Below, piece by piece: positions 41,009 through 64,000 of a stretch of DNA of 64,000 bases. Within the stretch, counting starts at the first letter, position 1. Every line of letters starts with the position of its first letter. The position numbers were made by a program, and so were the translations under genes. The notes below the pieces were generated by a model. That model worked only from the letters and a program-made list of their open reading frames with translations, was not told the origin of the DNA and did not search any database. Origin of the DNA: Amoebidium appalachense (taxonomy: Eukaryota > Ichthyosporea). The stretch spans positions 7,316,001 to 7,380,000 of the forward strand of contig CAVNZM010000003.1 in assembly GCA_963693365.1 (NCBI GenBank), read 5' to 3'.

Positions 41009-41747
41009 ACCACCCGAAAAAAAAAAATAACCCCCCAAGAAAACCTTGCCTGCACTCACTGCACGTCTCACTGACCACATGTCACTTAAAAAGCCACTCT
41101 CCATGTGCACACACAGTGCAGCCCACCCTGTGCACGTTGCAAAAACGTTTTTCTGACCATGTTCCACCTGCAGGCGCATTTTCTTGTTGACGAGGGTCAC
41201 AACGAAAACGCTACCATGCAGTACGTGTAAACCCCGGCCCGCGCTTCCTTTTCCTCCAACTCTAACACACACGCCTCGCTAAATTCTCACATTTTTCATT
41301 CTCTTCTTCTTCTGGCTTCACACAAGCATGCACTCACACACACTCTCTATTTCTCTTTCTTTCTCCCTCTCCCTCCCTCCTTCAGCCCCCCCCCCCCCCC
41401 CCCCCCCCCCCCCTTCTCTTTCCCTCCCTCCCCATCCCTCACCCCCTTACTCCCTCCCTCCCTTCCTCTTCCTCTTGCCCTCCCCTTCATCCTCCCTTTC
41501 TTTCCCTCCATCCCCCCCCCCCCCCCTCCCCCCCCTCCCCCTCCCAGCCTCTTCCTTCCCTTCTCCCCTCACTCTGACATCCCACCTTCTTGCCTTTCTC
41601 CCTCCCTCCCTCCCTCCCTCCCTCCCTCCCTTCTTCCTTTATGATTAATGGAGATTGGGCTGCAGCAGTGGCAGGGCGTTTGAAAGGTGCTGGGGGTTGG
41701 GCACATGGTTAACTGCCAGGCTTGATACAAATTACCGATATGCATGG
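40358..41747 (+). CDS. Unidentified gene fragment (three candidate exons)
   Basis: Candidate exons: a, about 40358-40508, with LYQWDKAALFATLARC and WPWPTEFGFSFPHCGCK, ending at GT donor AAG|GTGGGT; b, 41174-41220, AHFLVDEGHNENATM, with a clean CAG acceptor and GTACGT donor; c, from 41666, with GRAFERCWGLGTWL and LDTNYRYAWV. The a-b and b-c joins agree in phase, and composition is normal, unlike the CT-rich DNA between. I do not recognise the family. The start, the end and any later exons are not resolved; a frame at 42622-42721 (MCKICKVLPIK, then a stop) might be a terminal exon. It may be a broken copy. Confidence 0.45.
40515..41650. repeat. CT-rich polypyrimidine DNA
   Basis: Long imperfect CCCT/CTCT stretches at 40515-40860 and 41290-41640, with a C tract at 40977-41008, occupying the introns of the unidentified gene. 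Confidence 0.85.
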
Positions 41748-41796
41748 GTTTCATTTGCGCAAGAATCCTCTCTTCACCCACCCACCCACCCACATC

Positions 41797-41799
<3 letters not shown>

Positions 41800-41856
<57 letters not shown>

Positions 41857-42230
41857 CTCTCTCTCTCTCTCTCTCCCCCTCTCCCTCTCCCTCTCCCTCC
41901 CCCTCCCCCCCCCCCCCCCTCTCTCTCTCTCCCTCTCCCTCCCCCTCTCCCTTTCCCTCCCCCTCCCCCTCCACCTTCCTCTCCCCCTCCCCCCTCCCCC
42001 TCCCTCTCCCCTCCCCCTCCCCCTCCCCCTCTCCCCTCCCCCTCCCTCCCTCCCTCCCTCCCTCCCTCCCTCCCTCCCTCCCTCCCTCCCTCCCTCCCTC
42101 CCTCCCTCCCTCCCCCTCCCTCCCCCTCCCCTCCCTCCCCCCCTCCCCCCCCCCCCCCCCCTCCCTCAATCCCTCCCTCCCTCCCTCCCTCCCTCCCTCC
42201 CTCCCTCCCTCCCTCCCTCCCTCTCTCTCT

Positions 42231-42317
<87 letters not shown>

Positions 42318-42360
42318 CTCCCCCCCCCCCCCTCCCCCCCCCCCCCCCCCCCCCCCCCTC
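41800..42360. repeat. Compound microsatellite: CA, CT, CCCT, TA, CT
   Basis: Successive CA (41806-41852), CT (41853-41875), CCCTCT/CCCT (41876-42220), TA (42234-42276) and CT (42279-42314) blocks, then poly-C to about 42360. No gene. Confidence 0.95.
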
Positions 42361-42718
42361 TCTCTCTCCCTCTCTCTCTTTTCTCTCTCTCTCTGCTTCC
42401 TTCCCTACCCTCACACCCACTGACCCCTTCTCCCTTCCCCATTACGCACCCTCACTCCCCCCAGGCTCCCCCCCCCTCTCGATCCCCTCTCTGCCCCCTC
42501 TTACTCTCTCTCTCTTGCTTGCTCTTTCGTTCCCCCCCCCCCCCCCCCCCCTCCCCCCCCCCCCCCCCCCCCCAAACACACACACACACACACTCACAGT
42601 CTCTGTGTGTGCTCGTTTATGCAAGATGTGCAAGATCTGCAAAGTGTTGCCCATTAAGATGGTGTACTTCGTTGTCTGTTGGAGATTCCGCCTCTTATTC
42701 GCCCTGATGACTGGCTCT

Positions 42719-43382
42719 GTTTAAGGGCACCGGATCTGTGGGCTCTGGAGTTATTTGAGCGGCCTCGCTATAAGTAACAGAAGTCCCCGATTAATGGCCA
42801 ATTGCTATCTAAATTTTGACTGGATCAAATTTTGTGGCTCACGGATTACGTAATCATCAGCCTCTGGCCCAATCGGGCAAAACACGAAATCACCCGGAGT
42901 AACCGTTTTTAAGCCGCCGGCATGATCCTCCACGCGCAGACTTCGGTATTTTTCACTAATAAACCCCCCTCGAAAATTGGCAGAAACGTTTTTTTCACAT
43001 TTAAACGTTTAATCAGAGCCGTTTTGTTCGCCTATGATTCTAAGGGTATGTCTATGTATTGGCTAGCATAGTGTATTAGGGAAGCATAGGTAATACACAG
43101 AGGCGAACAAAACGGCTCTGAGTAAACCTTTATCCTAACGGGAAAACCACTTCTGCCAGTTTTCAGGAGGGGTTTACTAGTGAAAAGTGCCCAAGTCTGC
43201 GCGTGGGGGACCAAGCGAAAGCGGACACACGGGAGTTGTTTCGTGGTTTGAGCGATTGGAGCAAATTCACATATTACGTAATCTGGTGAGCCACTTGATC
43301 AATGACATAACGCTTGATTGGTCGCCGATCAGCAACCGCACTCACATAGTACGCAAGCCCCACAGATCCGGCGCCCTTAAAC
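42719..43382. mobile_element. Foldback element (about 660-bp imperfect palindrome)
   Basis: The ends are inverted copies: gtttaagggcaccggatctg at 42719 and its complement ending at 43382, one mismatch in the first 23 bp. The homology runs inward on both arms, with matching blocks such as ccacgcgcagactt (about 42932), ggattacgtaat (about 42843) and cagagccgttttgttcgcc (about 43014), each found inverted in the right arm. About 65 bp of unpaired centre remain (43035-43100). No protein is encoded and no clear target duplication is seen. It resembles a non-autonomous MITE or foldback transposon. Confidence 0.8.
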
Positions 43383-43482
43383 GCCTACTCCCGGCACCAT
43401 TTTATATCTATTCCCTTTTGGGGGGGAGGGGGGGAGGTTCTATGTGCCACCTAGTGTATCCTAAATTCCTAACCCCCCCCAG

Positions 43483-43716
43483 CAAAGTCAAGCACGTGCA
43501 GAAGCTCAATGAGGCCGAGCTGCGGCGGGGCATGGCCGGCACCACGGCGTCATGGCACGACGAGTATAAGGACAGCGCCTACATATATGTCGGTGCGTAT
43601 CCTGTATGGTGTGTGTGTGTGTGTGTGTGCACGTGTGCATGTGTGTGCGTGGATGCGCATGTGGGCGTGCACGTGCGTTGCCTGTGCGCGTGCATGTGCG
43701 TGTGCGCGTGCGTGTG

Positions 43717-43756
<40 letters not shown>

Positions 43757-44633
43757 TGCGCGTGTGTGCGTGAGTGTGTTTCTGTGTTGGTAGGTACCCT
43801 ATGTTGAGCATAGAATAAGGCCTACTTCCTCTTCGCGTAGGCACGATATATGGAGTGTACGCGCAGGTGGCCTACATATATGTGGGAAGGGAGCAGTCCT
43901 ACGTGTATGTTGGTAGGTTGCAAGCATGCATGTGGGGTATAGAGGCTGCATGCATGTATGTGGGGTATGGGGACAGCATGCTTGGGGAATTTACGGACAC
44001 CAGCACCATGGATGTAGGTAGTTAGCATGCATGCACACATGTAGAATATGCCTGTGTGGAGTATGAAGGTAGCATGCATGTATGTCGAGTTCACACATGT
44101 AGGGTGTAAGGACAGTGCATGTGGCGTGTGTGCACAAGAATGAATGTTGCGCGTCGTGTGTAGACGTGCATGAACGTTGTGTGTGCATGTGCATGATTGG
44201 TGTGTGCACGTGCATGTGTCATATGTGCACGTGTTGGGTGCATGAGTGTAGAGTGTGCTCGTGCGTGGCTGTGATGTGTGCACGTGTTGGGTGCATGAGT
44301 GTAGAGTGTGCTCGTGCGTGCACCAGTGTGGTTGTGCATGTGCACGGGTTGGCTAGCGCTGCGCACGTGCATGAGTGTGGCTGTGCACGTGTTATGTGTG
44401 TGGTATGTGCAGATGCACGAGTGTAGTGCATGCAGGTGCATGAGTGTGGCTGTCCACGTGCACGGCCTGCACCGGGCATGCATGTGTGGTGCATGTGCAT
44501 GCATGTGTGTGGTAGTCACAGGGTGGCCCGACTGACTGGCAGTGTTTCCACAGGGGGACTCGACTATGAGCTGACTGAGGGCGATCTAATCTGCATCTTC
44601 TCCCAGTACGTGGCCCTTGATACCAGCCCCCCC

Positions 44634-44678
<45 letters not shown>

Positions 44679-44779
44679 GGGGGGGCAAAAAAAGAAAAAA
44701 AAAGAAAAAGGAAACTTCCAACACCCTGCTTGCCTCTTCCCCGATGTCCTATGCCTTTGTTGCAGAATGATCGTTTTAC

Positions 44780-44826
<47 letters not shown>

Positions 44827-46016
44827 CCCGGTATCGGGAATAGTGGACATCAACTTAATAATCCCCCCCAGGTATGGGGAGATGATAGACATTAACCTAA
44901 TAATCCCCTTAGGGTATCGGGAAATAGTAAACATCAACCTAACAATCCCCTCCAGGTATGGGGAGATAGTGGACATTGATCTGGTGCGGGACGGCAAGAC
45001 GGGCAAGTCCAAGGGGTTCTGCTTCATTGCCTACGAGGACCAGCGCTCGACCGTCCTGGCCGTGGATAACTTCAACGGCGCAAAGGTGGGGGTGGCCTGT
45101 GGTATGCTTGCGTTTTGTTGTTTTTGTATAGGGGTTCTTTTGCTTTCTTTGGCACCCGTGATTTACCTTTTTGTTTCCTCTTTCCGTTTCTTGGCATAAT
45201 TTTCTAGACCCCTCTCGTTCAGCCCTTTAACATCACACGCACGCACACAACACACACACTTCAGCACGTGCACACGCACGCATGCACGCATGTGCTCGCG
45301 CGCGCATGCGCGCACACACAGGACACACACACAGGACACACATACAGGGCGTGCGCGTCACGCACGCACACACACACACACACACACGCACACACACGCA
45401 TACACACGCACGCACACACGCACCATACACACGCACACGGGCACCAGCACGCTAACGGGTACATATACCTACAAGCACTTGGTGTCTGGGCGTACACATG
45501 CACGCACAGAAAGAAAGGGGGAGGGGGTGGGGGTAGGAGGGTAGGCATGGGTGTGGCACGGAGGGCGGTATGAGGGGAGGACAGGGTGATCAAGTGATAT
45601 TGTTTGACCATGCAGGATGGCGACATGTATGGTGGACTGTTGTTCATGCACATGGGTTGGTGTTTGTGTATGTTTGTGATGCCAAGATATATGTCGTGTG
45701 CGTATCTGTGTCCGTATGACTGCATACTATTGGCATGTGTGCTTGGCATGTGTGCTGACACCCCGCACCAGATTGTTGGGCGTACCATCTCTGTGGACCA
45801 CACCAAGAAATATCGCGGCAAGAAGCTGAAGGAGGGAGAGGAGCCCCCAGGTACTAAGCCCCTCCCCCCCCTCCCCCCTCCCCCCCCCTCCCCCCTCCTT
45901 CCCCTACCCCCCCTTCACGGAAGGCTCTGCTTATGCACCATACGTTTATGTGTGTGCGTCTTCTTTGCAGGGCACATTCTTCATGGCAAGGTTGTGCTTC
46001 ATTCTGTGAACGGGAT

Positions 46017-46071
<55 letters not shown>

Positions 46072-46272
46072 ACACACAAATCCCCCACCCCACCCCTTAA
46101 AAAAACAAGCAAAACAAAAACCGTGCAAGAGGGTTTCCTCCATTGCCTTTGGCTCTATCTTCCATAGGTCTTGCCCATGATTCCCCTTTCTTGGGGTGTA
46201 TGGCTGTCTCTCTTTGTTTGTGTAACCCCATCTGCCCCCGTCTTGTTTTCGCACTGCGTAAATGGTACTGCA

Positions 46273-46307
<35 letters not shown>

Positions 46308-46482
46308 AGGGCAGTTTAATCGTGCTTATGTAATTCAAAGGTAGTTCTGCCTCCCCCCCCCCCCCCCCCCCCTCCCCTTGAGGATGGGCTCTGCTGATGT
46401 TGCATACTTGAGTGTTTGCCTTTGCATGTGTTCTGCAGTGTTTCTCATCACGTAGTTATTCTTCGTACCATGTTCCCCATTC

Positions 46483-46519
<37 letters not shown>

Positions 46520-46777
46520 TTCCTTCCCCCCCCCCCCCCCTCCCCCTTTCCCTCCTCCTTCCCCTCCCATTTTCTCTGCACACCCAACAGGTCTTAACCA
46601 GATCTGCACATCGTTAGTCACAATCTTCTCACATATATGAGAGAATGATCGTATTGGTACGATTTGTCTAATATCTGACGATTCTGCAGCATCCCTAAGA
46701 CCCCCCTCCCCCTCCCCCTCCCCCCCCCCCCCCCCCCCCCCCCACCCCTCTCTCTCTCTCTCTCTCTCCCTCTCTCC

Positions 46778-46873
<96 letters not shown>

Positions 46874-46876
46874 CCT

Positions 46877-46928
<52 letters not shown>

Positions 46929-46989
46929 GCGCCTGTTGTTTTGCTTGTCATTTGTTGTTCTGGTTGATTACCTGTAATCTTCGCTTATT

Positions 46990-47024
<35 letters not shown>

Positions 47025-49102
47025 TGTGCGGGGTTGCACATACCGGTGTCTACTTTTCTTCTTACTGTTTTTCTCTCCACACACTTCATCTGTCCACTTC
47101 TGCATACCCCCCTTTCATAGCTATAGACACACTTCACACATTGCGTTACGCGCACGCATGCACACACCGCTCTGTTGGCGACAGCTCCCTTGGAACCCAT
47201 GCGGCATGTTACCCGCCGGCGTAACATAACTCGGACTATCGGTTTGGCTTTTTTCAAGCCCAAAGCAATGGGTGATACCATATTTCCGGCTGACATCCGG
47301 GGGCATAGCTTTCCGTTCGAAGACGATAAAGTTCCGCCCTAGTAAGCGTGTTACTACCCTGCGGCGTGGGTCAAATCTCATATTTTCCCCTCTGATTACG
47401 AATTCTGTGGCCTTCGGGACTTAATTCTTTTCAGCTGGTGTAGTATGTTAGCCAGGGAAGTATCGACTTAGGTATCGACGGGGGAGCTTCCTAGAAGCCC
47501 CGTCTCCTGAGTTCCTATCTATATTTTTCTTGCTTCTGCTTACTGCTGCAACTTTAACCCCCGGCCTTTCCCACTGCCCTTGCCTGCATAAGCAACCCTG
47601 CTCGTCTCTGATCAAGACGGGTGACCTACTCATGTTCAAGTGAAACAGTATCTGAGTTGGGTTTCGTTAACGAGGGGAATAGGTCGAAACTCGGGTACTG
47701 TGGATGACGTGGGCCCCCCCTGAGGATGGGCTCTGCTTATTATGCATACTCTTTATGTATGGCTTGCATTCTGCATCGTGTTATCCGTTTGTTCTTGTGT
47801 ACTTCGTACTTTTTGACGCATTCAAAACCCCCCCCCCCCCCTCCCCCCCCCTTTCTTCCACAGAGCGCCAGCCCATAGCCCCTGAAGAGGTGATGGCAGC
47901 TGAAAAGGCCAAACGCAAAGAGGAGAGGGCACAGAAGAGGGCCGTCAAGAAGGCCAAGAAGGAGGAGAAGAGGGCCAAGAAGCGGGAGAGGAAGGAGAAG
48001 AGGAGGGAGAGGGGGGACGAGCCTAGTGCCTCAAGCGACAGTAGCGACTCGGAAGGTATCGGACCCCCCCCCCCCCCCCTCCCCCTTTACCTATGATGCA
48101 CACACCCTCGCCCTTCTCAGTGTGCTCTTTTTGCAGAACCTGTGTTGTTTTGTCCGTCTCTTTGTGTATTTTGTACTCGGCAACACATCCTATCCCCCCT
48201 CCCCTCCCCCCCCCCCCCCCCCCCTCCCCCCCCCCCCCCCCCCCCTTCGCGGGACGGCTTGCAACATCACAACATGGAGCCGCATACCTGCTTGCATGCA
48301 CACAGGCACGGAGATATCATGTGCTCTTATACACTGTGCTTTCCCTGCTGGTTACTCTTCTCACCACATTTTGCATTGGCTGTGATCGAGCATGTGGGTT
48401 GGAGCAAATCAAATTATGTGACTGACACGTGCGCATGCTGTCTGCACAGGTGAGGAGTTGCCATCTGGGGATGGAGCAAAGGCAGCACCCATCATGGGAC
48501 CTATGGCTGCAAAGGGGGGGGAGAACGAGAAGGAGAAGGGAGTGGAGGGAGAGAGGGAGAGAGCTGAGCTCAGGAGAAGCTCGAAAGAGGAGGGATACAC
48601 AGGATCGGAGAGGGAGAAGGAGAAAGGTGCAGGGGAAGAAAGAGACAGGGAGAGAAGCAGAGAGGGAGAAAGGGGAGACAGGGCTTCTGATAGAGAGCAG
48701 AAGAAAGACCGAAACGACCAAGACAGAGAGGTTGAAAGGGAAAGGGAGAGAGGTGGCGAGAGGAGGAGGGAGGGAGATGGAGAGCGCGACAGGGACAGAG
48801 AGAGGGATAGAGACAGAGACCGTGACAGAGAAAGAGGGAGAGACGGCGATAGAGAAAGAGAAAGGGAGAGGGAGAGGGAGAGTTATCGAGAAGATGATAG
48901 GGGAAGAGAACGGGAGAGGGAGAGGGAGAGGGAGCGGTACAGAGACGACAGGGGGAGAGACAGAGACAGAGACAGAGACAGAGACAGAGACAGAGACAGA
49001 CAGAGAGAGAGAGAGCGGGACAGAGACAGAGATAGCGGGAGGGACAGAGACAGAGATAGAGAATATAGGAGGTCACGATCACGGTCACCTAGAAGGAGAT
49101 AA
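43483..49102 (+). CDS. RBMX2: RBMX2/Ist3-type spliceosomal RNA-binding protein (first exon not found)
   Basis: A core of the RES complex and U2/Bact spliceosome in other eukaryotes, acting in nuclear pre-mRNA splicing. Exons: 43483-43592, 44554-44605, 44956-45085, 45772-45850, 47864-48055, 48450-49102 (TAA); all phases agree. Exon 43483 starts with [16 protein letters not shown] and [14 protein letters not shown], just like the N-terminus of human RBMX2. The RRM follows: RNP2-like [31 protein letters not shown]1 KGFCFIAY, then [11 protein letters not shown] and GRTISVDH. The C-terminal half is Lys/Glu-rich and then RD/RE/RS-repeat, ending [10 protein letters not shown]. The first exon, probably only ATG plus a few codons ending in phase 2, was not identified. 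Exon 44956 is preceded by three 42-bp copies of its own 3' splice site. Confidence 0.9.
44830..44997 (+). repeat. 42-bp tandem repeat spanning the 3' splice site of an RBMX2 exon
   Basis: Four units start at about 44831, 44872, 44914 and 44956, each of the form ggtat(g/c)ggga(g)atagt followed by gacattaac-like sequence and a C-rich aatcccc...ag. The last unit holds the real exon start (44956). The preceding two also end in AG dinucleotides at the same position, and the 42-bp period keeps the frame open through units 2-4. Unit 1 lacks one base. Confidence 0.9.
45915..46019 (+). repeat. Dispersed repeat copy ending in poly-C
   Basis: A diverged copy of the repeat family (aaggctctgcttatgcacc ... 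gggatt), followed immediately by about 51 C (46019-46070). Intron 5 of RBMX2, sense orientation. Confidence 0.55.
46378..46487 (+). repeat. Dispersed repeat copy ending in poly-C
   Basis: Begins ttgaggatgggctctgctga, contains ttgcatacttgagtg, ends cattctaa, then about 32 C. Sense orientation in RBMX2 intron 5. Closest relative: the copy at 58215-58440 (minus). Confidence 0.75.
46741..46927. repeat. (CT)n followed by a long T tract
   Basis: About 120 bp of CT, then about 48 T (46880-46927), in RBMX2 intron 5. Confidence 0.95.
47623..47827 (+). repeat. 205-bp dispersed repeat copy, identical to an inverted copy in RRP6
   Basis: By eye, this segment is the exact reverse complement of 54871-55075. 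It contains gaggatgggctctgctta and ends cattcaaaa, then poly-C. Upstream sequence (about 47500-47622) also resembles the RRP6-intron DNA at 55080-55400, so the full element may be about 330 bp. RBMX2 intron 5, sense orientation. Confidence 0.85.
48115..48199 (+). repeat. Diverged dispersed repeat copy ending in poly-C
   Basis: cagtgtgctctttttgcag ... ttttgtactcggcaacacatcctat, then C-rich DNA (48195-48245). It resembles the 3' half of the copy at 47623-47827. RBMX2 intron 6, sense orientation. Confidence 0.5.
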
Positions 49103-50220
49103 GATCATATCTAGAGTGTGCACAGCATCAACAGGCAGTTTCTTTTGTGCCTCATATTTTGTCTTTCCACCGGTGTGTTGTTAAGGTACAAGTCACGTGG
49201 GTAGTCGTGTGTGCATGTACATAGCTGGATCTCCTTTATCATGCAGCTTCAGAGCATGATCTGCGCATGCAGTCGTCTATTAGCCAGAAATGAAGGGTGG
49301 GCCCATGGGCATTGCATTTTGCACAATAAAGTTACGGCATTACAGTCCTGTCCGAGGTCCAGCCATCGGGTTACGTTACGAGCCAATCCCCCCCCCCCCC
49401 CCCCCCCCCCTCCCCCGGGCCCCCGGGGGCGGATGTTTCTGCTGGTATTTTATGGCCCCCACCTCCTGCCGAGAGCATTTGAGGTCCAGCATGGTGAAAA
49501 ATAATGGGATAATAGGTATTATTCACACACACACACACCACTTGGGCATACAGTATCCGCCATGCATGTTCTGCCTGCTGTCTTTACAGATCACATGGGT
49601 TGGGATTACAACGACCGTACGGCAACGACTCGTCAAAAACATGCTATCCACCCCTGCCGTATTTGAACAACACCACACCGAAACGTCTCGACATTATAAC
49701 CATGTGTTTGGCTAAGATCATTCCTCTAGCTATAGATCTCTGCACAAAAAATATCAAAGTCAAAAACCTCAGCTGCCAGGACAACAATTTTCTTCCACTG
49801 AGTGCATTTGTGTTCTACCCACCCGCTCCTCATCCATTCTACTTGCCCCCCTTCTTCCGTGTCTCGTACTTGTACGTCATGCTTCTGTTGCCACTGGCTG
49901 GTCGCAGGTTGGACCGCGGCTGCTTTTTCTGTGCAGAAAGGGTCAGCGTGTGTGCACCACAGGGCTATGTAGGGGAAGATATTGAGGGGGTGTGTGTGGT
50001 GGTGGTGGAGGGAGAGGGGGGGGATTGTGGTGAGAGAGGGAGGGAGGTCCGGAGAGAGAGAGAGAGGCATGGTTGGGAGGGGGAGAGGGGGAGGGGGGGG
50101 GGGGGGGGGGGGGGGGAGGGCGGATTGTGGTGTGGGGAAGCTAAGTAAAAGCGGGGACTTTACACATGTGGGTGAGGTTGAAGGTGGCTTGGACAACGAA
50201 AGGGTGTGTATTGGCCGTCT
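49103..50220. other. Convergent intergenic region between RBMX2 and RRP6
   Basis: Holds the 3' UTRs of both genes. It includes a C tract (49388-49410), a G-rich tract (50093-50116) and otherwise ordinary DNA. No exon recognised. Confidence 0.55.
49325..49330 (+). terminator. Polyadenylation signal AATAAA
   Basis: Canonical AATAAA 222 bp after the RBMX2 stop codon, followed by GT-containing sequence. Confidence 0.55.
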
Positions 50221-63384
<13,164 letters not shown>

Positions 63385-63518
63385 CTGCACAAACCCACCA
63401 CATTAACAACATATCAAACAACAAAAGGCCCCCTATCATCACTACATTCTCCAGCATCTATTAGTAATTAAAAAAACCACAAACATCTCTTTTCCTCCGT
63501 TCTAACCTTGTTGGTGCT

Positions 63519-63570
<52 letters not shown>

Positions 63571-63940
63571 AAAGGAAAAAAAAAAAAAAAAAAAAGCCCG
63601 GCCATCATCTCCTGGTTGTGGCACGGGCAGGGAGATCATGTGTTCACTGCTCCAAATAACAACTGTTGATGCGCTGAGAGTCTACCCCCACCCCTTCCCT
63701 CCCTTCCCCCCCCCCCAAACTCTCACTCTCTCCCTTTTACCCCCCCCCCCCCCTTCCAATCCACCCCCCCCCTCAACCTCTCTCTCTCTTTCTCTATCCC
63801 TTGCCCTCCCTCCCTCTCCTGACACACCGATCTCCCGGTCTGTGTGTGTTCCCTCTCTCTCTTGCCACCACTATCCCCATCCTAGAGAAAGTGTTTGGGT
63901 GGGTGTGTGGGTGGATGGGTGGGTGTGTGGTGGTGGTGGT

Positions 63941-63973
<33 letters not shown>

Positions 63974-64000
63974 CTGGGTGTCGTACACACTTTGAAAATC
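63385..64000. other. Right-edge segment without a recognised exon
   Basis: Contains a C plus A tract (63520-63595), CT-rich DNA (63690-63810) and a G tract (63940-63973). The missing N-terminal RRP6 exons could lie here or beyond the window; I could not identify one. Confidence 0.5.

Noticed and set aside
42166-42442. Frame with IYIYIY repeats as a candidate membrane peptide
   Set aside because: Translation of a (TA)n block flanked by (CT)n.
47640-47720. tRNA-derived SINE origin of the dispersed repeat (ggtcgaaactc resembles a B box)
   Set aside because: Only one weak box-like match and no foldable tRNA-like domain that I could make out; left as a possibility, not a call.

Overview
This window comes from the nuclear genome of an intron-rich eukaryote. 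Its genes are split into many small exons (about 45-240 nt) with GT-AG and some GC-AG junctions. The introns and intergenic DNA are packed with (GT/CA)n, (CT/GA)n and unusually long G or C homopolymers. The proteins are conserved eukaryotic housekeeping types plus one transposase-like protein. I see no bacterial, organellar or viral features. The repeat texture and the mix of genes suggest a protist or alga, but the sequence does not fix the lineage. All gene models were built by hand from reading-frame conservation, splice signals and intron phase, and most exon joins are phase-consistent.

Layout: (1) 88-8763, minus: Sec2/Rabin8-type Rab guanine-nucleotide exchange factor, 3' end cut by the window edge. 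(2) 9486-15876, plus: C2H2-like zinc-finger plus Nudix hydrolase, divergent from gene 1. (3) 15877-22444: repeat-rich, no confident gene. (4) 22445-24345, minus: intronless F-box/leucine-rich-repeat gene with two apparent frameshifts. (5) 24346-29477: no confident gene. (6) 29478-37389, plus: large multidomain protein with a zinc-ribbon/DDE-transposase-like core and a WRN-type 3'-5' exonuclease domain placed inside it. (7) About 40358-41747, plus: unidentified gene fragment. (8) 42719-43382: long inverted-repeat (foldback) element. (9) 43483-49102, plus: RBMX2/Ist3-type spliceosomal RNA-binding protein. (10) 50221-63384, minus: exosome exonuclease RRP6/EXOSC10, convergent with gene 9. A second foldback element (51918-52217) lies in an RRP6 intron.

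RBMX2 (splicing) and RRP6 (RNA decay) both act on nuclear RNA, but their adjacency need not be functional. Both genes carry, always in the sense orientation, copies of a short dispersed repeat that ends in a poly-C tract. One pair of copies appears identical over 205 bp. Several frameshifts fall at short homopolymers and may be assembly indels rather than inactivating mutations.
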